From: Flavobacteriaceae bacterium PS02293 | Lineage (GTDB): Bacteria > Bacteroidota > Bacteroidia > Flavobacteriales > Weeksellaceae | Assembly (NCBI GenBank): GCA_029960045.1 | Contig: JASCOV010000001.1 | Location: 372,001-436,000 of the forward strand | Reading direction: 5' to 3' | DNA: 64,000 bases | Program-made: the position numbers and the translations under genes | The notes under the pieces: generated by a model | What the model saw: only the letters and a program-made list of their open reading frames with translations | Databases searched by the model: none | Told to the model about the DNA's origin: nothing | Shown: one piece after another, positions 17,127 to 27,329 of the stretch | Numbering within the stretch: the stretch's first letter is position 1 | How the letters are laid out: the number at the start of each line of letters is the position of its first letter

Positions 17127-18506
17127 TTATTTCCTCTTATTAATAAAAAAATAAACAGGCAATCCAAGCAGAATCAATCCCAATCCAGGCCAAGTATATT
17201 GAGGTTTATAAATAAATAACAAAATACAAAATCCGGTTCCAATCAAAAGATAAAGAATAGGTGTGAAAGGATAAAGAAAAGTTTTGTAACCTCTTTCTAG
17301 TTCCGGTTTTTTGATTCTCAGATAGATGACACCAAAAACGGTAATCATATAAAATAAAACAATCACAAACGAAATCATATCCAGCAAATCGCCGTATTGC
17401 CCGCTCAGGCAAAGCAAACTCGCCCAAATTCCTTGCATCCAAAGTGATTTTTCAGGAACGCCGTTTTTGTTATTTTCAACGGCAGATTTTAGGAATAATC
17501 CGTCTTTTGCCATTGTCTGGAAAACTCTTGCACCAGCGAGAACAATTCCGTTCACGCAACCAAAAGTCGAAATCATCACAAGAACTGCAATGATAATAGT
17601 TCCCGCATTTCCGAACATTTTTTCGGCAGCAGCAACAGCAACTCTGTCATTCGCTGCAAAAGCGATAGAATCTCTGTCAAGTGCATTCAAGTAAACGAAA
17701 TTCACTAAAAGATAAAGAATCATCACAGCTGAAGTCCCCAGAATCATTGCTTTTACGACATTCTTTTTTGGATTTTCGATTTCTCCGGAAATGAAAGTCA
17801 CATTTTCCCAAGCCACAGAACTGAAAACCGAACCAACCATTGCAGCGGCAATTCCACCCAAAACAGTTGCGCCGGAAATACTTTTCCATTCGGTTTGTTT
17901 CAGATTTTGAAATGCATCCCAGCCGAAACTCATATTAGAGCTCCAATTGGATTGAGAAATCAAAACAAAACCAAGAACAATCAAACCAAGAAGTGCAATG
18001 ATTTTGGAAGAAGTGAAAACATTTTGGAGGATTTTACCAAACTGAACGCCTTTCGTATTCACAAATGTCAGAAACAGAATCACTAAAATAGCCAGAATCT
18101 GAATCCAGGTAATTTTAAATTCACCACTTTGAAAAATAGGAGCAGCGTCATTGAGACTTGGAACGAGATAAGCGGTAAACTTTCCGAACGCTACAGCAAC
18201 GGCAGCAATGGTTCCCGTTTGGATCACAGTGAACATTCCCCAGCCATAAAGAAATCCCATTGGTTTCCCAAAAATCTCGGTAATGTAAGTGTATTGTCCG
18301 CCTGCTTTTGGAAATAAAGCTGATAATTCACCGTAACTGATTGCTGCAGCAACCGTCATTACTGTTGTTATCATCCAAACCACGATTAACCAATAACCAG
18401 AACCGAGATTTCGCATAATGTCTGCGCTCACGATAAAAATTCCGCTCCCGATCATCGAGCCCATTACGATCATCACAGCGTCCCAAAGTTTGAGTTTCTT
18501 TTCCAT
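17127..18506 (-). CDS. APC-family amino acid permease
   Basis: A 459-residue integral membrane protein with about 12 hydrophobic segments. It begins L-K-L-W-D-A-V-M-I-V-M-G-S-M-I-G-S-G-I-F, the unwound first helix of the amino acid/polyamine/organocation family. Similarity of layout to LAT-type exchangers is seen in F-P-K-A-G-G-Q-Y and S-V-A-W-E-N-V-T. Substrate is probably a neutral or cationic amino acid. I use ATG 18506 (M-E-K-K); an ATG six codons upstream is less likely. Confidence 0.92.
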   Translation of the reverse strand: MEKKLKLWDAVMIVMGSMIGSGIFIVSADIMRNLGSGYWLIVVWMITTVMTVAAAISYGELSALFPKAGGQYTYITEIFGKPMGFLYGWGMFTVIQTGTIAAVAVAFGKFTAYLVPSLNDAAPIFQSGEFKITWIQILAILVILFLTFVNTKGVQFGKILQNVFTSSKIIALLGLIVLGFVLISQSNWSSNMSFGWDAFQNLKQTEWKSISGATVLGGIAAAMVGSVFSSVAWENVTFISGEIENPKKNVVKAMILGTSAVMILYLLVNFVYLNALDRDSIAFAANDRVAVAAAEKMFGNAGTIIIAVLVMISTFGCVNGIVLAGARVFQTMAKDGLFLKSAVENNKNGVPEKSLWMQGIWASLLCLSGQYGDLLDMISFVIVLFYMITVFGVIYLRIKKPELERGYKTFLYPFTPILYLLIGTGFCILLFIYKPQYTWPGLGLILLGLPVYFFINKRK

Positions 18507-18647
18507 AGTTTTATTAATAATCAAATATATAAAAATGATACACAGGGAAATGCGAAAATTAAAATTTATATCAATTACAATTCATTTAATAATAATGAAT
18601 AAAATAAAACTTATTATATTTAAACTTCAAAAAATCATCTAATATCT

Positions 18648-19727
18648 ATGGAAATCAGTTTATGTCTTATTGTTAAAAATGAGGAAGAGGTTTTAGCAAG
18701 GTGTTTGGAAAGCGCAAGTGCTTTTGCTGACGAAATCATTATTGTAGATACTGGTTCTGTAGATAAAACCAAAGAAATTGCTCAGATATATACAGATAAA
18801 ATATATGATTTTAAATGGATTAATGATTTTTCGGCAGCCCGTAATTTTGCATTTTCCAAAGCGACTTTGGATTATCAGATGTGGTTGGATGCAGATGATG
18901 TTGTACCTGAAAAATCGGTTAAAGAAATCAATGAATTGAAGAAAAATTTGAGTAATGATGTTGAAATTGTGACAATGAAATACGTCCTTTCATTTGATCA
19001 AAATAATAATCCGACTTTTCATTCGACCCGCGAAAGATTGTTTAAAAGAAGTAAAAATTATCAATGGATTGAGCCGGTTCACGAATGTATTCCTTTGATT
19101 GGTAATATTCAATATACGGACATTGAAATTTGGCATAAAAAAACAAAATTTGAAGAGCTTTCTACAAGAAATATTGATATATATAAATCTCTTGAGAATA
19201 GCGGGAAAGAGTTTTCAGCTAGACAATTATATTATTATGCCAGAGAATTGAGAGATCACGGCAAAACCGATGATGCTATAAACTATTATGAAAAATTTTT
19301 AAAATCTGGATTAGGTTGGTTTGAGGACATCATCACTTGTTCTTTTGATTTAGCAATTCTTTATAAAAATAAAGGGCAAAGAGATAAGATTCTCCCAACT
19401 TTACTTAAAAGTTTTGAATACGATATTCCACGAGCGCAAATCTGCTGTGAACTAGGATATTATTATAAAGAAGAGAATGATTATAATCAGGCATTTAAAT
19501 GGTTTGATTTAGCAACAAGACTTCCGTTGTCTAATTCGGTTGGATTTGTATTTGCAGATTATAACGGATATATACCAAATATTGAAGCTTGTGTATGTCT
19601 TTCACTTTTGGGCGATTATCAAAATGCAAAAGAGTATAATGAAAAAGCTTCCCTTTATAGACCAAATTGTCCTTCTGTACAACAAAACAGAGACTACTTA
19701 GAATCAATGTTAGAAAATAGATTTTAA
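18648..19727 (+). CDS. Family 2 glycosyltransferase with TPR region
   Basis: A 359-residue protein. The N-terminal GT2 domain reads S-L-C-L-I-V-K-N-E-E, then I-V-D-T-G-S-x-D-x-T and W-L-D-A-D-D (D81-D83, metal/nucleotide-sugar site). Residues 190-340 contain tetratricopeptide-like helical pairs. This domain pair is widespread among enzymes of surface glycan or SPBC2-like glycosylation, but the acceptor is unknown. It is divergent from the permease and appears to be transcribed alone. Confidence 0.9.
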   Translation: MEISLCLIVKNEEEVLARCLESASAFADEIIIVDTGSVDKTKEIAQIYTDKIYDFKWINDFSAARNFAFSKATLDYQMWLDADDVVPEKSVKEINELKKNLSNDVEIVTMKYVLSFDQNNNPTFHSTRERLFKRSKNYQWIEPVHECIPLIGNIQYTDIEIWHKKTKFEELSTRNIDIYKSLENSGKEFSARQLYYYARELRDHGKTDDAINYYEKFLKSGLGWFEDIITCSFDLAILYKNKGQRDKILPTLLKSFEYDIPRAQICCELGYYYKEENDYNQAFKWFDLATRLPLSNSVGFVFADYNGYIPNIEACVCLSLLGDYQNAKEYNEKASLYRPNCPSVQQNRDYLESMLENRF

Positions 19728-19978
19728 AAATTTTTTAGTGCTTTCCTAATTTAACTTTAGTTTTAGAAATGTATTCTCTTAGCATTTCTAATGTTCTGTT
19801 TATCCGAATTTTATATTTTTTTTGACCGGTTTGTTTTAATTGTCGAATCTGATAATGCCTTTATATTAAATATTTTATTGTATTAAGAATATTTTATAAA
19901 TAATCAATTATTTATTGTGATAATTTTATAATTTAGCAACAATTAACCGTGAATCAAGTACCATAAAAAATTAATATA

Positions 19979-20461
19979 ATGAAATCAATAATTATGTTGT
20001 CTTGTTGCGTGTTTTCAGGAAGTTCTCTAATTTTTGCGCAATCCTCACAAAACAGCGGAGGAAACAATATTTCTACATCTTCTGGGAATGTTAGTTACTC
20101 TATCGGACAGACTTTTTATGAACCTAGCGCTTCGACCAGTGCGAGTATTACTCCTGGAGTTCAGCAATCTTATGAAATCTCAGAAACACTTGGACAAGAA
20201 ATTGCTGAGATTGGACTCAGTCTTAAGGTTTATCCAAATCCTACTACTGATATTCTGAACCTTAGAATCGACCTGAATGATTATCAGAGATACAATTATG
20301 AACTTTATGATCTTGGAGGCAGATTCCTTCTAAAAAAATCTGTATCAGGAAAAACTACAGAAATATCAATGTCTAAATACCCTTCAGGAACTTATCTCAT
20401 TAAAGTTTCAAAGGGCAATAGTTCTGTAAAGATCTTCAAAATAATAAAAACTGATAAATAA
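19979..20461 (+). CDS. T9SS type A sorting-domain protein
   Basis: A 160-residue secreted protein: signal peptide (1-20, ending I-F-A-Q), a short Ser/Gly-rich region, then a C-terminal type IX secretion sorting domain (about 85-160). The domain carries L-K-V-Y-P-N-P-T-T-D-x-L-N-L, Y-D-L-x-G-R and P-S-G-T-Y-L-I-K-V. Almost all of the mature protein is the sorting signal, so the passenger is only about 60 residues. The collagen-like protein gene follows after 27 bp and may be co-transcribed. Confidence 0.88.
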   Translation: MKSIIMLSCCVFSGSSLIFAQSSQNSGGNNISTSSGNVSYSIGQTFYEPSASTSASITPGVQQSYEISETLGQEIAEIGLSLKVYPNPTTDILNLRIDLNDYQRYNYELYDLGGRFLLKKSVSGKTTEISMSKYPSGTYLIKVSKGNSSVKIFKIIKTDK

Positions 20462-20488
20462 AATACTAATAAATAAAAATTACAAACT

Positions 20489-22015
<1,527 letters not shown>

Positions 22016-22026
22016 TTCATGTCTTT

Positions 22027-22052
22027 AATACTTCTGGACAAAGAAGTATTTT
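22027..22052 (+). terminator. Hairpin after the collagen-like gene
   Basis: AATACTTC and GAAGTATT pair around an 8-nt loop, with a short T-run after. It lies 12 bp past the stop codon. Confidence 0.5.
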
Positions 22053-22091
22053 AAGTTGAGTCTGAAAATTTTTAATCAAAAAATATTTAAG

Positions 22092-22122
22092 AGAGACCGT
22101 GCGGATAAGCTGGTCTCTTTTT
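22092..22122 (+). terminator. Rho-independent terminator
   Basis: AGAGACC and GGTCTCT form a 7-bp stem followed by TTTTTCT. It is stronger than the hairpin just upstream and probably ends the 19979-22015 transcript. Confidence 0.7.
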
Positions 22123-22239
22123 CTGCTTTTAGAATATTGAATAAAATACTTTTGAAATACAATTTGGATAAAACTAAAAGGAAATTTTTCTTTAAAATAT
22201 TCTATAAAATTAAGATTCTATTAAGCATTCGATAATAGT

Positions 22240-22270
22240 TTGTTAGTTTACAAGGAAATGCCTAATTTCG
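22240..22270 (+). promoter_or_regulatory. Promoter of the HAD-like gene
   Basis: TTG at 22240-22242, a 20-nt spacer and TAATTTCG at 22263-22270 match the Bacteroidetes consensus with one mismatch. The start codon is 22 bases further on. Confidence 0.55.
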
Positions 22271-22292
22271 CAACTTCAATTTTACACAGAAT

Positions 22293-22694
22293 ATGGAACT
22301 AGAATACATAGAACATCTGAGCCCAATGCTGAAAGGCGATATCAAGAATTACCTGATCGATATCGATGGAACTATTACGGAAGATGTGCCTAATGAAGAA
22401 CCTGAGAGAATGGTAACTTGTGAACCTTTTCCAGATGCTTTGGTAACGATCAACAAATGGTATGACGAAGGTCATCAGATTTGCTTCTTCACTTCCAGAA
22501 CAGAGGATCTAAGAGAAGTGACGGAAACTTGGCTAAACAAGCACGGCTTCAAATACCACAGCGTATTACTAGGAAAACCAAGAGGCGGAAACTACCACTG
22601 GATAGACAACCACCTTGTAAAAGCAACAAGATACAAAGGGAAATTTACTGATATGGTTGAGAAACAAGTGACCATACAAGTTTTCCGTGACTAA
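22293..22694 (+). CDS. Small HAD-superfamily hydrolase
   Basis: A 133-residue protein with the HAD motif I L-I-D23-I-D25-G-T-I-T, a motif II-like F-F-T-S-R-T and K-P-R-G-G-N-Y-x-W-I-D as candidate motifs III/IV. It has no cap domain, so it may act on large substrates. Proteins of this type are sometimes labelled phosphoheptose isomerase, but I see no isomerase motif and do not support that name. It appears to be a single-gene unit between strong terminators. Confidence 0.75.
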   Translation: MELEYIEHLSPMLKGDIKNYLIDIDGTITEDVPNEEPERMVTCEPFPDALVTINKWYDEGHQICFFTSRTEDLREVTETWLNKHGFKYHSVLLGKPRGGNYHWIDNHLVKATRYKGKFTDMVEKQVTIQVFRD

Positions 22695-22702
22695 AAATAT
22701 TT

Positions 22703-22749
22703 TCAAATCAAAAATTCCCGCGTTCAATTCTCGGGAATTTTTGATTTGA
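22703..22749. terminator. Strong bidirectional terminator
   Basis: An 18-bp perfect stem (22703-22720 with 22732-22749) containing AATTCCCG/CGGGAATT and A/T-rich flanks, directly after the HAD-like gene. Confidence 0.85.
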
Positions 22750-22756
22750 TGACAAA

Positions 22757-22860
22757 ACCCATAGCCCTGATAGTAGCGGCATCCTTTTTTGTTTTTGTCC
22801 TTAACTTTGATTTTGGAAAAAATGTTCTGAAAACAAAAAAGATACAGCGGATAGCAGGAT
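22757..22860 (+). repeat. REP-like palindromic element, family B
   Basis: The left arm carries ATAGCCCTGATAGTAGCGGC followed by ATCC and T-runs. The right arm carries AAAACAAAAAAGATACAGCGG and ATAGCAGGA, imperfectly complementary to the left. A diverged copy in opposite orientation lies at 63198-63262. Confidence 0.75.
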
Positions 22861-22893
22861 TTAGCTCCTTAAAATTAAAAATATTAAACTACA

Positions 22894-23850
22894 ATGAAAG
22901 TACTTGCAAATGACGGATTGACACAATCTGGAATAGATGCTCTAAAAGAAAATGGATTCGAAGTGATCACAGATAAAGTGGCTCAGGAAGATCTCATAAC
23001 ATATATCAATGAAAATCAAGTCTCGGTTTTGCTTGTAAGAAGTGCAACGAAAGTGACTAAAGAAATGGTGGATAGCTGTCCTTCTATGCAAATCATCGGT
23101 AGAGGTGGAGTGGGAATGGACAACATCGAGGTTGCTTATGCGAGAGAAAAAGGAAAACACGTGATCAACACACCGGCGGCTTCATCAGAATCTGTTGCGG
23201 AATTGGTTTTTGCTCATTTGTTTTCTGGTTGTAGATTCTTGCAGGATGCAAACCGACAAATGCCTGTAAAAGGAAATACTGAGTTTGCAAAACTTAAGAA
23301 AAAATATGAAGCAGGAATCGAACTAAGAGGTAAAACCATCGGAATCGTTGGAATCGGCAGAATCGGACAGGAAGTTGCAAGAATTGCTCTAGGATTGGGA
23401 ATGAAAGTGATTGCTTCTGATACAAGAATCGGGAAAGCAAGTGTACGTGTAGATTTTTATAACCAACAGTATATCAATGTTGAGATAGAAACTGAACCAT
23501 TGGAAGAATTGATTCAGCATTCGGATTTTATCACGCTTCACGTTCCTGCTCAGAATGGACCTATCATCGGGAAAGCTGAATTGGATAAAATGAAAACCGG
23601 CGCAGCCATCGTAAACTGTGCAAGAGGTGGTGTAATTGATGAAAATGCTTTGATCGAAGCTTTGGACTCAGGAAAGTTAGCTTTTGCAGGTCTTGATGTT
23701 TTCGAAAATGAACCAACACCTTCAGAGAAAATATTGACACATCCAAAGATTTCTTTGACGCCTCACACAGGTGCGGCTACAGAAGAAGCTCAGGACAGAA
23801 TCGGAACTGAGTTGGCAAATCAGATTGCCAGCATCCTTTTGGTTAAATAA
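22894..23850 (+). CDS. serA: D-3-phosphoglycerate dehydrogenase
   Basis: A 318-residue NAD-dependent 2-hydroxyacid dehydrogenase. The Rossmann motif G-I-V-G-I-G-R-I-G lies at 150-158, the catalytic Arg in N-C-A-R-G-G-V-I-D and the catalytic His in P-H-T-G-A-A-T. It matches the short SerA type lacking the C-terminal ACT domain, so serine feedback control through ACT is not expected. It opens serine synthesis from 3-phosphoglycerate. serC is not adjacent in this window. Confidence 0.88.
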   Translation: MKVLANDGLTQSGIDALKENGFEVITDKVAQEDLITYINENQVSVLLVRSATKVTKEMVDSCPSMQIIGRGGVGMDNIEVAYAREKGKHVINTPAASSESVAELVFAHLFSGCRFLQDANRQMPVKGNTEFAKLKKKYEAGIELRGKTIGIVGIGRIGQEVARIALGLGMKVIASDTRIGKASVRVDFYNQQYINVEIETEPLEELIQHSDFITLHVPAQNGPIIGKAELDKMKTGAAIVNCARGGVIDENALIEALDSGKLAFAGLDVFENEPTPSEKILTHPKISLTPHTGAATEEAQDRIGTELANQIASILLVK

Positions 23851-23870
23851 TTTAACTTAAATATAAATAA

Positions 23871-23897
23871 AATGCTCGTTTTTTAACGGGCATTTTT
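23871..23897 (+). terminator. Terminator after serA
   Basis: AATGCTCGTT and AACGGGCATT form a 10-bp stem (one mismatch) followed by T6, 20 bp past the stop. Confidence 0.85.
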
Positions 23898-23943
23898 TAT
23901 TTTACCGATTCGGATTAAAATTTTACTTTTGTTGAGGATTTAT

Positions 23944-24030
23944 GGCAGCTTAATCCGTCTTCCGCTCCCAATCTTTTTGCCCGCGCTTTTCCAGCCACAA
24001 AAAAGGATTTCCGCTCAAGCCGGGCTGCAG
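23944..24030 (+). repeat. REP-like palindromic element, family A, copy 1
   Basis: Begins GGCAGCTTAATCCGTCTTCC and ends CCGCTCAAGCCGGGCTGC, with A/T-rich inner arms that pair (AATCTTTTT with AAAAAGGATT). Other copies lie at 34355-34463, 48392-48479 and, inverted, 59051-59158. Confidence 0.9.
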
Positions 24031-24076
24031 TTTTTACATTTGAAACAAATTTTTGTCAATTATTAGGCATTTAACT

Positions 24077-25093
24077 ATGAAAAGAAAAGTACTTCTTATT
24101 TATACTGGCGGAACAATTGGGATGGAAAAAGATTATGAAACAGGAAGTCTTGTTCCGTTTGATTTCTCCACAATTTTTAAAAGAATTCCGGAAATGAATC
24201 TTCTGGAATGTGAAGTTTCTGTGCATCCATTTGAAAAACCAGTAGATTCTTCTGATATGGGTCCGCAGGAATGGCGAATGATTGCTGACTGGATCTATAA
24301 GAATTATGACAATTTTGATGGCTTTTTGATTCTGCACGGAACAGATACAATGTCTTATACAGCTTCTGCACTTAGTTTTATGCTGAAGAATCTTGGTAAG
24401 CCAGTAATTCTCACAGGTTCTCAGCTTCCAATTGGAGATCTAAGAACTGATGCAAAGGAAAATCTTCTCACAAGTCTTTATTATGCCAGCCTTTATGAAA
24501 ATGATGAAGCTGTTATAAAAGAAGTTGCCGTTTATTTTGAATATAAATTATTAAGAGGAAATCGAAGTCTGAAATATTCTGCGGAATTTTTCGATGCTTA
24601 TCAAAGTCCAAATTATCCTATCCTTGGTCAATCTGGCGTTCATCTGAATGTTGATAAGAATGTATTGTGGAAACCAAAAGGCAAATTTGAACTCGATAAT
24701 TATCTGAATGAGAATGTTTTGTTCTGCAGGATTTTCCCTGGAATGAACTTTGAATCTTTGCTGGAAATCAAAACGGCTGAAGCTATTATCTTACAGGTTT
24801 TTGGCTCTGGAACAATCTTTAATAATGAGAATACTCAGAATGTTTTACAAGAGCTCAGAAACAGAGGTGTTGAGGTTGTTGTCATTAGTCAATGTATTTC
24901 GGGAGGAATTAGTTTTGGGAAATACAGTAACAGTAACATTTTTGCTAAGATTGGCGCAATCAGTGGAAAAGATATGACGGCTGAATCTGCAATCACAAAA
25001 ACAATGCATATTCTTAAGAATCCAAGATATACAAGAAGCTTTTCAGAATTATTTATTGAAAATATTTGTGGAGAAATTACAGAAGGCTTTTAA
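24077..25093 (+). CDS. ansA: Type I L-asparaginase
   Basis: A 338-residue protein beginning V-L-L-I-Y-T-G-G-T-I-G-M, with the first catalytic Thr in T-G-G-T-I-G. The second catalytic site is H-G-T-D-T-M-S-Y-T-A-S. It has no signal peptide, so it is the cytoplasmic, low-affinity type that hydrolyses asparagine to aspartate and ammonia. I use ATG 24077; an in-frame ATG 24 bases upstream adds residues outside the family start. Confidence 0.92.
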   Translation: MKRKVLLIYTGGTIGMEKDYETGSLVPFDFSTIFKRIPEMNLLECEVSVHPFEKPVDSSDMGPQEWRMIADWIYKNYDNFDGFLILHGTDTMSYTASALSFMLKNLGKPVILTGSQLPIGDLRTDAKENLLTSLYYASLYENDEAVIKEVAVYFEYKLLRGNRSLKYSAEFFDAYQSPNYPILGQSGVHLNVDKNVLWKPKGKFELDNYLNENVLFCRIFPGMNFESLLEIKTAEAIILQVFGSGTIFNNENTQNVLQELRNRGVEVVVISQCISGGISFGKYSNSNIFAKIGAISGKDMTAESAITKTMHILKNPRYTRSFSELFIENICGEITEGF

Positions 25094-25160
25094 TTGAATT
25101 AAGTTGGATTCAAATTCAAATTAAAATTTCGAAAATTAATCTTTAGAAGTACACAAACAA

Positions 25161-25187
25161 AAAAAGCGTTGAAAAACAACGCTTTTA
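25161..25187. terminator. Terminator between ansA and tRNA-Ser
   Basis: AAAAGCGTTG and CAACGCTTTT form a perfect 10-bp stem with an A4 loop. It serves the plus-strand ansA and, by its A/T flanks, also the convergent tRNA. Confidence 0.8.
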
Positions 25188-25192
25188 AATTG

Positions 25193-25279
25193 TAGAGAAG
25201 ATGGGATTCGAACCCACGGTACAGTTACCCGCACACTAGCTTTCCAGGCTAGCTCCTTCAACCACTCGGACACCTCTCT
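25193..25279 (-). tRNA. tRNA-Ser (anticodon GGA)
   Basis: The minus strand folds as a class II tRNA of about 87 nt. The acceptor stem AGAGAGG/CTTCTCT pairs with one G-U, the D-arm reads TCCGAGTGGTTGAAGGAG, the anticodon arm CTAGCCTGGAAAGCTAG, the long variable arm follows and the T-arm is GGGTTCGAATCCC. The anticodon GGA reads UCC/UCU serine codons. CCA is not encoded. Confidence 0.97.
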
Positions 25280-25565
25280 ATTTGAGGTTGCAAATATAAG
25301 GAAATATCTGAATCTTCAAAAAATAAAATCCCTGAAATAGAATTTTTTGTTAGTTTCTAGAAAAGAAGTCAGCGTGAAAAGGCGTGTAAATCGCAAATCA
25401 AGATTATTAATGAGAACGAGAATTGACTTATCATCTAAAATGATTACCGCTATTTAAACTATCATTTAAAATAGAATAAGAAATTTTACGAAAAATTAAG
25501 ATTTTTAATTGTTTTTTACAATACAATTAACATCAATGATTAGTGTAAACTGAATTCAGTTTTCA
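25280..25565. other. Intergenic stretch with no recognised feature
   Basis: AT-rich DNA between tRNA-Ser and a candidate small transcript. I see no open frame, strong hairpin or repeat in it. Confidence 0.5.
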
Positions 25566-25643
25566 TACTTTTGTAACGGAAATTCTTTTAAAGGTTTTCA
25601 TGGTTATTAGTTTTTATCCCCAATTCATTTGGGGATTTTTTTT
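25566..25643 (+). ncRNA. Candidate small transcript with terminator
   Basis: TACTTTTG at 25566-25573 fits the -7 box TAnnTTTG. About 45 bases on, ATCCCC...GGGGAT and T8 (25616-25643) form a good terminator. The transcript would be about 60 nt. It also spans a tiny frame of 18 hydrophobic residues (M-V-I-S-F-Y-P-Q-F-I-W) starting at 25600, which may be chance. No clear -33 TTG is seen. Confidence 0.35.
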
Positions 25644-25742
25644 GATCATTTTTTGATAATAAAAACTCTTTGATTTTTAAATTTGAATAGTATCATTTAT
25701 GTAGATTAGAATTAAAATATTTCTGATCAATTATAAAAATAG

Positions 25743-25775
25743 AAAAGCGACTTACTATAAATAAGTCGCTTTTTA
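25743..25775 (-). terminator. Terminator after the OYE-family gene
   Basis: AAAAGCGACTTA and TAAGTCGCTTTT pair perfectly over 12 bp, 20 bp past the stop of the minus-strand oxidoreductase gene. Confidence 0.85.
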
Positions 25776-25793
25776 TTCTCAATTTTGTAATAA

Positions 25794-26855
25794 TTAATAA
25801 AGAACACCTAAACTCTCAGCTGAAAAGTCTGAAATTTCTTCTAATTTTCCTTCTTTTACTTTTTTTACCCATTCGTGATCACTTAATAAAGCTCTTCCTA
25901 CAGCAACAAGATCAAAATCTTCACGGTCTAGTCTTTTCAATAATTCTGAAAGATCACTCTTCTCAGAACCTTGCCCTGCGAATGCGCCCATAAAATCACC
26001 TTTCAATCCTACAGATCCTACAGTAATTGTTGGCTGACCGGTCAATTTCTTTGCCCAGCCAGCAAAATTAAGATCAGAATCTTCAAATTCCGGTTCCCAG
26101 AAACGTCGTTGCGAGCAATGGAAAATGTCAACACCAGCTTCTTTCATTGGTAAAAGCCAATCTTCCATTTCTTCTGGAGTTGTTGCCAATCTGCTTTTGT
26201 AATCCTGTTGTTTCCACTGAGAAAGTCTGATGATAATCGGGAAATCTGGACCAACGGCAGCTCTCATTGATTTAATAATGTCGACAGCAAACTTGCTTCT
26301 TTCTTTCAAAGTTTTACCACCATATTCATCAGTTCTTGTGTTGGTCACTTCCCAAAAGAATTGATCTATCAAATATCCGTGCGCACCATGAATTTCCAGA
26401 ACATCAAAACCAAGATCTTTAGCAGATTTGGCAGACGCAGCGAATTGTGCAATTGTATCTTGTATATCTTCCAAAGTCATTGTAGAAGCTTTTTCCATCT
26501 CAACAGTTGGATAATCAGGAGAGCTTCTGGTGTCACCAACGTGCCAGATTTGTGGACCCATTTTTCCACCATTTTGGTGTACAGAATCGATGACATTTTT
26601 CCACCCTTTTAAAGCCTCGGCACCATAAAAATCAGGAATATTCTGAATGTTTTTTGATCCTGGTCTGTTTATGACTGTTCCTTCTGACAAAATCAATCCA
26701 ACCTCTGAAACTGCTCTTCTTGCATAATAATCTGCAATTTGCTGAGTAGGAACTCCATTGTCAGATTGTGCTCTCGTCATTGGAGCCATTACGATTCTGT
26801 TTTTAAGATTCAGATTTTTGTATGTAAATGGTGTGAATAATGTGTCTAAACTCAT
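25794..26855 (-). CDS. NADH:flavin oxidoreductase, old yellow enzyme family
   Basis: A 353-residue FMN-binding TIM barrel. It begins L-F-T-P-F-T-Y-K-N-L-x-L-K-N-R-I-V-M-A-P-M-T-R. H-G-A-H-G-Y-L-I-D-Q-F supplies the His pair that binds the substrate. Later G-S-V-G-L and D-L-V-A-V-G-R-A-L-L bind phosphate. Such enzymes reduce activated C=C bonds in enones, quinones or nitro compounds. The gene is divergent from an HxlR regulator, which suggests induction by electrophiles or quinones. Confidence 0.92.
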   Translation of the reverse strand: MSLDTLFTPFTYKNLNLKNRIVMAPMTRAQSDNGVPTQQIADYYARRAVSEVGLILSEGTVINRPGSKNIQNIPDFYGAEALKGWKNVIDSVHQNGGKMGPQIWHVGDTRSSPDYPTVEMEKASTMTLEDIQDTIAQFAASAKSAKDLGFDVLEIHGAHGYLIDQFFWEVTNTRTDEYGGKTLKERSKFAVDIIKSMRAAVGPDFPIIIRLSQWKQQDYKSRLATTPEEMEDWLLPMKEAGVDIFHCSQRRFWEPEFEDSDLNFAGWAKKLTGQPTITVGSVGLKGDFMGAFAGQGSEKSDLSELLKRLDREDFDLVAVGRALLSDHEWVKKVKEGKLEEISDFSAESLGVLY

Positions 26856-26892
26856 TTTTAATTTTGTTATTTGATTAATTGTTACACAAAGT

Positions 26893-26906
26893 AACTAATA
26901 ATAGTT
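26893..26906. promoter_or_regulatory. Candidate HxlR operator
   Basis: AACTAATAATAGTT is a dyad with 5-bp arms in the 125-bp gap between the divergent oxidoreductase and HxlR genes. Position fits an operator controlling both, but the dyad is short. Confidence 0.35.
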
Positions 26907-26980
26907 AGTATTTGTATCTTTCAAATAAAAAAAGTGGTAACTTGGCGGTAACAATTGAAGGTAAATAAGCCGTAACAGAT

Positions 26981-27322
26981 ATGAGACAACAAAAAATAAT
27001 TAATTGCAGCTGCCCTTTAGGAAAAGCAATGTCAGCTTTGGGAAGCAAATGGAAGCCTATTATTGTTATGGTCATCAATAACAGAAAACTTCGTTTCGGA
27101 GAAATTGATGCCCGCATTTCTTCAATCTCCAGAAAAGTGCTTACAGATCAGTTGCGGGAAATGGAAACCGATAATCTATTGACCAGACAGGAATTCAGAG
27201 AAATCCCTCCAAGAGTAGAGTATTGCCTTACAGAAAAGGGTTTAGCGCTGTTACCAATTCTCAACTTATTGGAGAAATGGGAAGCGGAATTTGATATAAA
27301 AACAGAAAATGTTTTAAATTAA
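26981..27322 (+). CDS. HxlR family transcriptional regulator
   Basis: A 113-residue winged-helix regulator. It starts with N-C9-S-C11-P-L-G-K-A-M-S-A-L-G-S-K-W-K, the usual HxlR start; the two N-terminal cysteines could sense thiol stress. L-R-F-G-E-I-D-A-R-I-x-x-I-S-R-K-V-L-T-D-Q-L-R-E-M-E is the DNA-binding helix region. It probably controls itself and the divergent old-yellow-enzyme gene. Confidence 0.92.
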   Translation: MRQQKIINCSCPLGKAMSALGSKWKPIIVMVINNRKLRFGEIDARISSISRKVLTDQLREMETDNLLTRQEFREIPPRVEYCLTEKGLALLPILNLLEKWEAEFDIKTENVLN

Positions 27323-27329
27323 TAGCAAT

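Noticed and set aside
22293..22694. Phosphoheptose isomerase
   Set aside because: Such proteins sometimes carry this name, but only HAD-hydrolase motifs are visible.
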